From Chitinophagales bacterium (GTDB lineage: Bacteria > Bacteroidota > Bacteroidia > Chitinophagales > UBA2359): a DNA stretch of 64,000 nucleotides. The translations under genes and the position numbers were made by a program. The stretch lies in assembly GCA_041392475.1 (NCBI GenBank), contig JAWKLZ010000003.1:62001-126000 (forward strand), in the 5' to 3' direction. This document shows, piece after piece, positions 41,860 to 50,399 of this stretch (its first letter is position 1; each line of letters begins with the position of its first letter). The notes beneath the pieces were generated by a model that saw nothing but the letters and a program-made list of their open reading frames with translations, had not been told where the DNA came from and made no database searches.

Positions 41860-44550
41860 ATGAGATTCTTTTACTTGATTTTCACCTTGTTGTTCTTTTT
41901 CAGCCTCCATTCTTCCCATTTACTCCAAGCAGCCGACCTACCCACAGGATTTGTAGAAGTGCAGATAGCCACAGGTTTAGACCCAACGAGCATGGCATTG
42001 GCACCTGATGGGCGTGTGTTCATTGCCGAAAAAAACGGACGTATTTTGATTGTTGAAGATGGCGAATTGTTGCCCGAACCTTTTTTGGTTTTGGACTTGG
42101 ACAACAGCAATGAGCGTGGATTGAGTGGGATAGTGTTTGACCCCAATTTTGAGGAAAACAACTATCTGTACATCTATTATACCGTTCTTGGAGAAAACCA
42201 CAATCGGGTAAGCCGCATTACCGCCAATGGAAATTTGGCACTTGCAGGGAGCGAAGTAGTATTGTTGGAGTTGGATGAATTGTTGGGCTCAGTGCACAAT
42301 GGCGGAGCAATGGAATTTGGAGCAGATGGCACTTTATTCATTGCAACAGGGGAGGGTTCTCAACCTTCTAATTCTCAGAATACGAATACTTTGTTGGGTA
42401 AAATATTGCGAATCAATTCAGATGGTAGTATTCCGACCGACAATCCTTTTTATGCAGAGTTGGAGGGAAAATATCGAGCGATTTGGGCTTTGGGTTTTCG
42501 CAATCCTTTTAGCATGGCGATTGAACACAGCACCAATCGAATTTTTGCTTGTGATGTAGGCGGTTTTTTGTTTGAAGAAGTAAATGCGGTCGAAAAGGGC
42601 GGAAATTATGGCTGGTCTATTTTGGAGGGATTTCGCACGAATCAAGAAGTTCCTGAAAACTACCGAGACCCTTTGTATGCTTACAGTCATGGCTTGGGTT
42701 GTTCGGTCATTGGCGCAGCTTTTTACAGTCCTTCCAACAAAACTTTTCCCGAACAATACCACGATAAATTTTTCTTTGGCGATTACTGCAAAGGCTATAT
42801 CAAAGTTTTGAACCCACAAACGGGTGTGGTTGAGCAGACTTTTGCAACGGGTGTTCACCGCCCTTTGAACTTCAAGGTGACACCCGAAGGGGATTTTTAC
42901 TATTTGGAGCGAGCAGGATTGGGCGGTGGCTCGCAAGAAGACAACACTTCGAGTTGGAACGGAGCCTTGTGGAAAATTTCTTATACGGGCAACAATGCGC
43001 CTTTTATTTCGGTGCAACCCCGTTCGGTTTTGTTGCCTATTGGCGAAGAAGCGATTTTTTCGGTGAAGGCAGCAGGTGGGCAACCGCTTAGTTATCAATG
43101 GCAACGAAACGAAGTGGACATTGAAGGAGCGATTGCAGACACCTATATGGTATCGGATTTGACATTGGAGGACAATGGCAGTGTTTTTCGCTGCAAAGTC
43201 AGCAATAATTTAGGTGAAGTCATTAGCGAAGAAGCCCTTTTGACCGTGACCTCCAATACCCGACCGACTCCCACGATTGTTTCGCCTCTAAGCACAACGA
43301 CTTACCAAGCAGGTCAGGTGATTGTCTTTGAAGGGAAAGCGATAGATTTGGAGGATGGAGAATTGGAGGCAGCCAATTTTCGCTGGAAGATTGATTTTCA
43401 CCACGATGAGCATAAACACCCCGCATTGCAGCCCACAATAGGTATCATGGGCGGTGAATACCAAACGGCAAATGTGGGCGAAACGTCTGCCAATGTTTGG
43501 TACCGTATTTATCTCACAGCTACGGACAGTGAAGGACTTACGAAGACCACTTTTACCGATGTTTTTCCCGAAACGGTGAACATTACTTTGACGAGTGAAC
43601 CCACAGGGCTTTCAATTAATTTGGATGGTCAGTTTGTTCCTTTGCCGCATACTTTTGAGAGTGTGAAGGGGATAGAACGCAATTTGTCTGCTCCTTTTTC
43701 GCAGGAATTGGACGGGAAATTGTATGCTTTTCGGCAATGGGAAAATGAGGATGCTGACCGCCTCAACAGTTTTTTTACACCGCAAAAAGACAGTACACTC
43801 CAAGTTGAATATGAGTACGTTCCGTTTAGTGATGGAGATGGTTTGATGGGCAATTACTACAACGGCAATTTGGGAGATTTGGATTCTACTGCTCATTGGA
43901 CGAATTTAGACCCGTTTATTGATTTTGATTGGGGAATAGGTTCTCCAAATGAGCTCATCAACGATGAGAATTTTCAGGTTCGTTGGCTGGGTTGGGTAGA
44001 GCCGCTTTTTAGCGAGGAATATACTTTTCATGTGATTTCGGACGATGGGACTCGGCTGTTTGTTGATGATTTTTTAATTATTGATGGATGGATGTCACAT
44101 CCTGCTCTTGAAACAACAGGTCGGATTACCTTGGAGGCGGGCAAAAAATATCCTATCCGATTGGAGTATTTTGACTCGGGGGGGAATGCTTCTATTCAGT
44201 TGTTTTGGAGTGGTTTGCATACGCCCAAACAGATAGTGCGGACGAGTCAATTGTTTAGCGAGTTTAGCATAGATATTGACAATCCCGAAAAACTACCTTT
44301 TGTGGTGAACTGGTTTCCCAATCCTGTAAGTGATGTCTTGACCTTGTCTATCATTGCTTTGGAGGCGGAAACGGTGGAGGTTACTTGGTACGATTTGGTG
44401 GGACGTGAGATAACGAGCAAAAAAGTGAACATTCTGCCCCAAAAAACGGAAGTGACTTGGGAAATGGCCACTTTCCCAAAAGGAGTGTATATTGTGGAGG
44501 TGAAGGGGAATCAGGTTGTTGAAAGTCGTGCTAAGATTGTGGTGGATTAA
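41860..44550 (+). CDS. Secreted PQQ-dependent sugar dehydrogenase with Ig, PA14 and T9SS tail
   Basis: 896 residues from the ATG at 41860; it opens a signal peptide (MRFFYLIFTLLFFFSLHSSH) that an upstream TTG frame would bury. A GSDH-type six-bladed propeller occupies about 30-365 (LAPDGRVFIAEKNGRILIVE, HNGGAMEFGADGTLFIATGE, ALGFRNPFSMAIEH, KGGNYGWSILEGF). Then come an Ig-like domain (about 375-460, GGQPLSYQWQRNEVDIEGA), a second beta domain, a PA14 domain (about 665-800, YNGNLGDLDSTAHWTNLDPF, DDGTRLFVDDFLIIDGW), and a T9SS-type C-terminal signal (WFPNPVSDVLTLSI, GVYIVEVKGNQ). It is exported by type IX secretion and probably oxidises sugars or glycan ends at the surface, if PQQ or another cofactor is bound. 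Its stop shares TTAA with the convergent gene. Confidence 0.9.
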   Translation: MRFFYLIFTLLFFFSLHSSHLLQAADLPTGFVEVQIATGLDPTSMALAPDGRVFIAEKNGRILIVEDGELLPEPFLVLDLDNSNERGLSGIVFDPNFEENNYLYIYYTVLGENHNRVSRITANGNLALAGSEVVLLELDELLGSVHNGGAMEFGADGTLFIATGEGSQPSNSQNTNTLLGKILRINSDGSIPTDNPFYAELEGKYRAIWALGFRNPFSMAIEHSTNRIFACDVGGFLFEEVNAVEKGGNYGWSILEGFRTNQEVPENYRDPLYAYSHGLGCSVIGAAFYSPSNKTFPEQYHDKFFFGDYCKGYIKVLNPQTGVVEQTFATGVHRPLNFKVTPEGDFYYLERAGLGGGSQEDNTSSWNGALWKISYTGNNAPFISVQPRSVLLPIGEEAIFSVKAAGGQPLSYQWQRNEVDIEGAIADTYMVSDLTLEDNGSVFRCKVSNNLGEVISEEALLTVTSNTRPTPTIVSPLSTTTYQAGQVIVFEGKAIDLEDGELEAANFRWKIDFHHDEHKHPALQPTIGIMGGEYQTANVGETSANVWYRIYLTATDSEGLTKTTFTDVFPETVNITLTSEPTGLSINLDGQFVPLPHTFESVKGIERNLSAPFSQELDGKLYAFRQWENEDADRLNSFFTPQKDSTLQVEYEYVPFSDGDGLMGNYYNGNLGDLDSTAHWTNLDPFIDFDWGIGSPNELINDENFQVRWLGWVEPLFSEEYTFHVISDDGTRLFVDDFLIIDGWMSHPALETTGRITLEAGKKYPIRLEYFDSGGNASIQLFWSGLHTPKQIVRTSQLFSEFSIDIDNPEKLPFVVNWFPNPVSDVLTLSIIALEAETVEVTWYDLVGREITSKKVNILPQKTEVTWEMATFPKGVYIVEVKGNQVVESRAKIVVD

Positions 44551-45176
44551 TCTTCCTTGTTCACAATAATTTTCCTGTCATTCAACAATTTTCCTACCGA
44601 AAAACGAATACCATCCAATACTTCAATTTCCTTGTTCCAATTGGAGGTTGTCCAGTCGGCATCAGGCAAAGCAACCATTACTTTTTCGGTACTACTCGTT
44701 ATCCAAATTACCTTTTCTACACCAAAATTTAACAATTTTTCGGTTTTCGAGTGATAGTAGTTGATGGCACTTTCAAAATCCTCCGTATCAGCCTTTGTAT
44801 CTACTTCAATCACTACGGTTGGGACAACATCCAAATATTTGTCGCCAATCTCCGCAGCCTTCAATATTTCTACTTGATAGATAGCGATGTCCATAGCCAA
44901 GTTATTCTTGTTATCTATATGAATTCCTGCTTCATTGGTGACAATTTCATATTGGTCTTCGGGCAAGTTTTTATACAAAAATCGCAGAATGGCGGAGATA
45001 ATAACCACTTGAATCGCACTACTACCCATAATATCTTCTAATTTTTTCTTGCCCTCCAAAACTTCTTCATATCCTTTATAGCCTAAACCTTGCCCATCCA
45101 ACCATTCATAAATCATCGCATCGGGAATGGTCAGTACTGAAATGTTTTGAGAAATATTTGAAGTTGTTGTTATCAT
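44547..45176 (-). CDS. Uma2-family (DUF820) PD-(D/E)XK protein
   Basis: 209 residues, the normal length of Uma2 proteins. The core has SSAIQVVIISAILRFLYKNL, VTNEAGIHIDNKNNLAMDIA and YLDVVPTVVIEVDTKADTED, which fit the restriction-endonuclease-like fold: Asp in LAMDIAIYQ, Glu in VIEVDTK and Lys two residues on. Uma2 proteins are numerous in cyanobacteria and some Bacteroidota; their role is unclear. No second gene of the family is seen nearby. Its stop overlaps that of the convergent PQQ-dehydrogenase by 4 bp. Confidence 0.82.
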   Translation of the reverse strand: MITTTSNISQNISVLTIPDAMIYEWLDGQGLGYKGYEEVLEGKKKLEDIMGSSAIQVVIISAILRFLYKNLPEDQYEIVTNEAGIHIDNKNNLAMDIAIYQVEILKAAEIGDKYLDVVPTVVIEVDTKADTEDFESAINYYHSKTEKLLNFGVEKVIWITSSTEKVMVALPDADWTTSNWNKEIEVLDGIRFSVGKLLNDRKIIVNKED

Positions 45177-45274
45177 AAGATGAAAAAATAAAGAAAATTA
45201 CTATTGTATTATCGCTAACAAATTCGCTTACCTACTTGTTCTTGACAACACCTTTAGATAATCTTTAGAGTTCA

Positions 45275-46384
45275 CTAAACACTAATCTTCCGTTTCCTCG
45301 CCACCACCTTCCAAAACTCAGTCACCTTACCCTCTCTCACAATCGCCGCTTCTTCGTGCAAAGCCACGGTCGGACATATATGAAAAGGAATGCCATACAA
45401 CACATCACCCACCTTTGCAATCTTCGCATCAGGTGACTGCAAGACTAAATGTTCTTCGCTGTGTACCAAAAACTTTTCGACATTGAAGTTGAGAAAACGC
45501 ACCCGATTCTGCAAAGGGTTTTCTGAGGCAATAGACTTATGACCTAAATCCACACAAACCCGATTTTCATCCAATACGCTGATAATGCGGGTCATCACCA
45601 AAGCTGCAGGCTCAAAATCCATATCGGGAAACGCCTCACCATAACCTGCATCCCAAAAAACGTAAGTGCCAGGACTCAATTCCACCGCTTGATTTTCGGC
45701 ATGAACAGGAAAAGTCGGACTTCCACCTGCTACAATCAAAGGTACTTCAAAACTCGCTTCCTTCAATTGTTTCACAAATTCATCTACACCCACAAAATCT
45801 TGTTCCGCCCAATCCTTGCGCTCCTCAAAATTGCCATGGTGAATGTGTCCATCATATACGTGCAAGCCACCTATCTCTAAATGAGGCAATTCGACCACCA
45901 ATTCGTACAAATTGAAGGCGACTTGATTCGCTTTGATGCCACTTCGGTGATAACCATTGTTGATGTCCAGCAATACATTTATCTGCAAATCAGCCTCTTT
46001 CCAAACTTTAGACAATTGCCTTGCAGTCGCTTCATTATCGACCAAAGTTCGCCATTTGACTTCGGGAAAATTCTGCATCAACTTCAATAAACGGGGAATT
46101 TTGGTGTCTGTCGGCTGATGTGCCAAAATCACATCTTTGCCGCCATTCAAGGCTATCATTTCCGCCTCTGCAATGGTCGCACATTTGAATTTTGTGATGC
46201 CGTATTCTTCTACGTGCATTCGGATGATTTCCCCCATTTTATGGGTTTTGACGTGTGGGCGGAGGCGGTCAATTCCTTCTGCGGTTTGAATGGCAGATTC
46301 GATATTTTGACGGACTCGATTGGGGTAAACGAGTAGAGCAGGAGAATCTATTTGGTGGATGTTTTGGACGGTGTACCAACTCAT
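45275..46384 (-). CDS. D-threonine-aldolase/D-serine-deaminase-like PLP enzyme
   Basis: 369 residues. The fold is alanine-racemase-like barrel plus C-terminal beta domain. The PLP lysine lies in LRPHVKTHKMGEII (about 42-55); SPALLVYPNRVRQNI opens the domain and LLDINNGYHRSGI follows. Metal ligands of this group are expected in IPFHICPTVALHEEAAIV near residue 345, where the His and Cys are present. The enzyme would cleave D-threonine, D-serine or 3-hydroxy-D-aspartate in the cytoplasm. Which of these is used cannot be told. It is divergent from the ThuA/PQQ lipoprotein gene and has no obvious partner. Confidence 0.9.
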   Translation of the reverse strand: MSWYTVQNIHQIDSPALLVYPNRVRQNIESAIQTAEGIDRLRPHVKTHKMGEIIRMHVEEYGITKFKCATIAEAEMIALNGGKDVILAHQPTDTKIPRLLKLMQNFPEVKWRTLVDNEATARQLSKVWKEADLQINVLLDINNGYHRSGIKANQVAFNLYELVVELPHLEIGGLHVYDGHIHHGNFEERKDWAEQDFVGVDEFVKQLKEASFEVPLIVAGGSPTFPVHAENQAVELSPGTYVFWDAGYGEAFPDMDFEPAALVMTRIISVLDENRVCVDLGHKSIASENPLQNRVRFLNFNVEKFLVHSEEHLVLQSPDAKIAKVGDVLYGIPFHICPTVALHEEAAIVREGKVTEFWKVVARKRKISV

Positions 46385-46573
46385 TGTAGGATTGTTTGAT
46401 GGTTGAATTGTTGAATTGTTAGGAATTTATAGTTTTTCTTCGAGGCTGCAAATTAAAAGTGGGTATTTGATAAAAAAGAAAGGAATGAATATTTCTGTAT
46501 GCGCCTTTTCTTACTGCAATCGGGCAATATCAGTATATTGTTCTTCAATTTGCTTCAAACTCAAACAAACAAT

Positions 46574-49500
46574 ATGCGATATCCTTTCTTACTCTTGTTC
46601 ATTCCTCTAATTTTTCTGATTTCTTGCAGTGAAACCCCTTACACTTCAAAAATACCCAAACTACTCATTGTCACCGTATCGGACACTACCAAAGTACAAC
46701 CTTCAAAGGAATTGTTGCAGCAAATCCAAGATATTGCAGCAAGCGAAAACAAGGAAGTATTGTTGGCCAGTGATTTAGAGAATTTGAATGAAGAAACCTT
46801 GCTTTCGTATAGTGCTTTGGTGCTGGATGGTTTTTTGGTCAATAATTTGAAGATACAACACCAAAATGCCATCAGGCGGTACGTGCAAATGGGAGGCGGT
46901 TTGATGGTGTTGAATAGTCCAAAACCAAATCCTTATGAATGGGCTTGGTTGGCAGCTTTTTTTGAAGGAGATAAATTGAAGGAAAATAACGATAGGGTTG
47001 TTTTGGTGGAAAGTGAAACGGAAGAATTGAAGGAAAAAATCCTTTTTGCCATAGGTGAAAACAAGCGTTTCCCTTCAAAAGCTCAAAGCCTCAAAACACC
47101 TGACTTTAACCGCTTCAACAAGGTGGTTTTGGATGATAGTGTGTATGAACCGATGGAGTTGGACGTATTGCCTGATGGGAAGGTGGTGTTTATTGAGCGG
47201 AGGGGTTTGATGAAAATGTACGACCCCAAATTGAAGGAAACGAAGGTGATTGGGAATTTTGATGTGTGTACGGAAGGAAATTACGAAGATGGTCTGCTGG
47301 GTTTGGCTTTAGACCCAAAATTTGGCAAGGAAAATTTTTACCTCTACCTCTACTATTCGCCTCCTTGTGATGTGTCGTATCAATATCTTTCCCGTTTTTT
47401 GTTGTTGGGCGACACGATTTTGCCGAGTTCAGAAAAAGTGGTGATGAAAGTGTTGGTGCAGCGAGAAACTTGTTGTCATTCAGGTGGTTCGGTGGAGTTT
47501 GGGCCCGATGAGTTGTTGTATCTTTCGACGGGCGACAATACGAGTTCTAAAGAATCGGATGGCTATTCTCCTTTGGATGAACGTCCTGGCAGAGCGCCTT
47601 TTGATGCCCAAAAAGGTTCGTCAAACACCCACGATTTGAGGGGGAAAATCTTGCGAATCAAGGTGGATGAAAATGGGGATTATTCGATTCCTGACGGCAA
47701 TTTGTTTGCGAAAGATGGTAGTGAGGGGCGGCCCGAAATCTATGTGATGGGCGCACGAAACCCCTTCCGAATTGCGATTGATGGGAAAACAAACTTTTTG
47801 TATTGGGGCGATGTGGGACCTGATGCAGGCGCAGATTCACCCAAATATGGGCCGCAAAGTTACGATGAATGGAATCAGGCTCGACAAGCGGGCAATTATG
47901 GTTGGCCTTATTTTGTGGGCGACAATAAAGCCTATCCCGACCGAGATTTTGCGATGGATACGGTTGGGGCGGTGCAAAACCCGATGCGTCCTGTCAATCT
48001 TTCGCCCTTCAATACGGGTGCGAAGGTATTGCCGCCTGCTCAACTGCCGATGATTTGGTATCCATACAGCAAATCGGAGGAGTTTCCGATTTTGGGAGAA
48101 GGGGGAAGGAGTGCGATGTGTGGGCCGATTTACTACCAAAGTCAGTATGTGAAGGACTACGACTCTAAGGTGCAATTCCCTGATTACTACAATGGTAAAA
48201 TGTTTATCTATGAATGGGCGAGGTCTTGGATTTTGGCGGTGAGTTTTGATGCACAGGGTGATTTGAAGCAAATAGAACCTTTTTGGCCCGAAATGCCTTT
48301 GTCGAAACCGATTGACATGGTGTTTGGTCCTGATGGTGCGATGTATATTTTGGAGTATGGTCGGCAGTATTTTTTGAACAATCCCGATGCTACTTTGTCC
48401 CGAATTGAGTTTGCGAATGGCAATCGTGCGCCTGTTCCGAATCTATTGGTGGACAAACCAAATGGTGCTGCCCCTCACACGGTTCAGTTTTCGGCTGTCG
48501 AAAGTTTTGACTACGATTTGGAGGATTCTTTGCTAACTTTTGAGTGGTTTTTTACGGAGGAAAAGGAGGCGCAAGCGATTGGTGAAAAGGTGGAATTTAC
48601 CTTCAATGAAGTGGGCATTTATACGGCAAAATTGAAGGTGACAGACTCGCGTGGAGTTTCTGCAATGGCTGAAACGAAGATACAAGTCGGCAATGAACCA
48701 CCTGCAATTGCGCTAAATTATTCGGGCAACCGTTCTTTTTTCTTTCCGAATACAAGTGCGGGGTATGCGGTCAAAATTGCAGACCGTGAGGATGAAAAAA
48801 ATGGAGGCATTGACGCTGCAAATGTTTTTGTGTCTTGGTCTTATTTGAAGGATGAAAGTTATGTGGAGGCGATTGAGTTGGGTAAAATGGCTTTGCCGAA
48901 AGGTTCGATTCAGCATCTGGAGGGTAGTTTTTTGATGAAAAAAAGCGACTGCTATACTTGTCACGATTTGGAGAAACCGAGTATCATTCCTGCTTACCGC
49001 CAAATCGCCCAAAAATATCCCTTCAATGAACAGTCGGTTAATTATTTGGCTTCCAAAATCATCAAGGGTGGCAATGGTGTTTGGGGTGAACGTTTGATGG
49101 CAGCGCATCCGCAATTGAGTGAACAGGAAGCGGCTGCAATGGCTCGCTATATTTTGTCTTTGGAGGAGAAAAGTATGCCTTTGAAAGGAGTGGTTGATAT
49201 GGATTTGAAGGGAAAAAACCCAAAAAAAGGAGCTTTTGTTTTAACTGCAAATTATACGGACAAAGGGGCGGGTGATTTTGAAGCGATGGACGTGTGTGAA
49301 ACCTTGATTTTGAAGCCACCTAAGTTGGATTTTGGGGATGCGGACTTTTTTCATCAATCGGAGTTGTGTTCTTTTGGGGAGAATCGGGAGTTGGTGATGC
49401 TGTGTGGGGTGCAGGATGGGGCTTACATGCGTTTTGATGGGGTGGATTTGAAGGGAGTGAAGAAGGTGAATCTTAGGGTAAATGTGGCGGATGATTGTCG

Positions 49501-49723
49501 GGTGATGCTTAGGGTTGATGCGCCTGATGGTGAGGTGATTGGGAGTGTGGAGCTTGCGCCTAAGTCTGCTTCAAGTTCGGAGGATTGGCGAGTGGTTTCG
49601 ATTTTGATTGAAGGGATTGAAGGGAAACGAGATTTTTATGTGGGTTTTGAGGATGTTGGGAAAGAGAAGATTGGATGGGGATTGGTGGATGTGGATTGGG
49701 TGGGGTTTGACGACCTCCCCTAA
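46574..49723 (+). CDS. ThuA/PQQ-dehydrogenase/PKD/cytochrome c lipoprotein
   Basis: 1049 residues; the ATG at 46574 gives a lipoprotein signal with lipobox LISC (Cys18). Domains: a ThuA-like alpha/beta domain (about 28-165, PKLLIVTVSDTTKVQPSKEL, YVQMGGGLMVLN); a GSDH-type propeller (about 180-610, LDVLPDGKVVFIERRGLMKM, CHSGGSVEFGPDELLYLSTG, RNPFRIAIDG, AGNYGWPYFVGD); a PKD domain (about 625-725, FSAVESFDYDLEDSLLTFEW); a cytochrome c domain with haem motif CYTCH (about 792-796) and probable Met ligand in GERLMAAHPQ; and a C-terminal beta-sandwich (CBM6-like). The propeller could pass electrons straight to the haem. Its stop codon lies inside a palindromic repeat. Confidence 0.9.
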   Translation: MRYPFLLLFIPLIFLISCSETPYTSKIPKLLIVTVSDTTKVQPSKELLQQIQDIAASENKEVLLASDLENLNEETLLSYSALVLDGFLVNNLKIQHQNAIRRYVQMGGGLMVLNSPKPNPYEWAWLAAFFEGDKLKENNDRVVLVESETEELKEKILFAIGENKRFPSKAQSLKTPDFNRFNKVVLDDSVYEPMELDVLPDGKVVFIERRGLMKMYDPKLKETKVIGNFDVCTEGNYEDGLLGLALDPKFGKENFYLYLYYSPPCDVSYQYLSRFLLLGDTILPSSEKVVMKVLVQRETCCHSGGSVEFGPDELLYLSTGDNTSSKESDGYSPLDERPGRAPFDAQKGSSNTHDLRGKILRIKVDENGDYSIPDGNLFAKDGSEGRPEIYVMGARNPFRIAIDGKTNFLYWGDVGPDAGADSPKYGPQSYDEWNQARQAGNYGWPYFVGDNKAYPDRDFAMDTVGAVQNPMRPVNLSPFNTGAKVLPPAQLPMIWYPYSKSEEFPILGEGGRSAMCGPIYYQSQYVKDYDSKVQFPDYYNGKMFIYEWARSWILAVSFDAQGDLKQIEPFWPEMPLSKPIDMVFGPDGAMYILEYGRQYFLNNPDATLSRIEFANGNRAPVPNLLVDKPNGAAPHTVQFSAVESFDYDLEDSLLTFEWFFTEEKEAQAIGEKVEFTFNEVGIYTAKLKVTDSRGVSAMAETKIQVGNEPPAIALNYSGNRSFFFPNTSAGYAVKIADREDEKNGGIDAANVFVSWSYLKDESYVEAIELGKMALPKGSIQHLEGSFLMKKSDCYTCHDLEKPSIIPAYRQIAQKYPFNEQSVNYLASKIIKGGNGVWGERLMAAHPQLSEQEAAAMARYILSLEEKSMPLKGVVDMDLKGKNPKKGAFVLTANYTDKGAGDFEAMDVCETLILKPPKLDFGDADFFHQSELCSFGENRELVMLCGVQDGAYMRFDGVDLKGVKKVNLRVNVADDCRVMLRVDAPDGEVIGSVELAPKSASSSEDWRVVSILIEGIEGKRDFYVGFEDVGKEKIGWGLVDVDWVGFDDLP

Positions 49724-49780
49724 CCCCTCCGAGGGAGGGGGACTTTCTATAGTATGTGTATTCCCCTCCGAGGGAGGGGG
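49712..49780. repeat. G-rich palindromic repeat A (REP-like)
   Basis: Two hairpins, CCCCTCC-GAG-GGAGGGG at 49724-49740 and 49763-49779, flank a 22-base unit starting GACTTTCTATAGTATG. A sequence of 29 identical bases (49734-49762) recurs 151 bp later in repeat B. The TAA at 49721-49723, in the first arm, ends the upstream gene. Confidence 0.88.
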
Positions 49781-49862
49781 ATGTTTGGGGTGCTTAATCT
49801 TAAAAGGGAAAAGGATTTGTGAAAAAATGAATTTGTTTATATATTTGTTCTGATTGATAACC

Positions 49863-49942
49863 GACATCCCCTATCCCCTCCAAAGGAGGGGGACTTTCTA
49901 TAGTATGTGTATTTCCTTTCTTTGGAGGGGCTAGGGGAGGTT
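49863..49942. repeat. G-rich palindromic repeat B (REP-like)
   Basis: The hairpin CCCCTCC-AAA-GGAGGGG (49875-49891) is followed by the same GACTTTCTATAGTATG unit as repeat A. The outer arms GACATCCCCTATCCCCTCC (from 49863) and GGAGGGGCTAGGGGAGGTT (to 49942) are themselves nearly complementary. It ends 18 bp before the DUF559 ATG; a longer GTG frame from 49907 reads into it. Confidence 0.88.
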
Positions 49943-49960
49943 AAAAGTAAACACAAGGCA

Positions 49961-50386
49961 ATGGAAAACAATAACTTTGGCTGGAAAACAGCAAATCCTA
50001 CATTTTACCAGATTTCTCGACAGTACCAATTGACATTACGAAAGAACCAAACACCAGCTGAAAAGGTGCTTTGGGAGCTTGTTAGGAATAAGCAGTTAGG
50101 AGGATTTAAGTTTAGGCGACAGCATATTATTGGGGTTTTTATTGTGGATTTTGTGTGTATTGGGGCGAAATTGGTGATAGAAGTGGATGGACGGATTCAC
50201 GATTTTCAGAAGGAATATGATGAGGCGAGAACAAAGTTTTTGAATGTAGAAGGATTTGAGGTGATTCGATTCAAGAATGAGGAGGTACTATATGATATTG
50301 AGAAGGTGAAGTTGAAGATTGTAGAATTATTGGAACCTCTCTTAATCCCTTCAAAGGAAGGTGAGATAGATTCGAATACAGTTTAG
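49961..50386 (+). CDS. DUF559 (Vsr-like) endonuclease domain protein
   Basis: 141 residues from the ATG at 49961; the GTG at 49907 in the repeat gives 18 more residues without conserved sequence. The family core is clear: LRKNQTPAEKVLWELVRNK, GGFKFRRQHIIGVFIVDFVC, KLVIEVDGRIHD and GFEVIRFKNEEV. The Asp of IVDF and Glu/Asp of VIEVDG are the PD-(D/E)XK-type residues of Vsr-like nucleases. It is a small single-domain protein. Both sides carry G-rich palindromes, and its own 3' end (EPLLIPSKEGEI) is a degenerate copy of one. It is 13 bp before a DNA methylase gene. Whether it is a mobile-element nuclease, a repair nuclease or a restriction partner is unknown. Confidence 0.88.
   Translation: MENNNFGWKTANPTFYQISRQYQLTLRKNQTPAEKVLWELVRNKQLGGFKFRRQHIIGVFIVDFVCIGAKLVIEVDGRIHDFQKEYDEARTKFLNVEGFEVIRFKNEEVLYDIEKVKLKIVELLEPLLIPSKEGEIDSNTV
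50334..50365. repeat. Degenerate copy of the G-rich palindrome inside the DUF559 3' end
   Basis: AACCTCTCTTAATCCCTTCA then AAGGAAGGTGAGA aligns with the AACCTCCCCTAGCCCCTCCA-type arm of repeat B. It encodes the last residues of the DUF559 protein, so the gene is bracketed by the repeat on both sides. Confidence 0.65.
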
Positions 50387-50399
50387 AAAAATACATAAA

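Noticed and set aside
42418..43104. Long antisense reading frame within the PQQ-dehydrogenase gene
   Set aside because: Composition is unlike a protein and it lies opposite a strongly supported propeller; it is a shadow.
49712..49942. Insertion sequence or transposon with terminal repeats
   Set aside because: The repeats are REP-like palindromes; no transposase or target-site duplication is visible.
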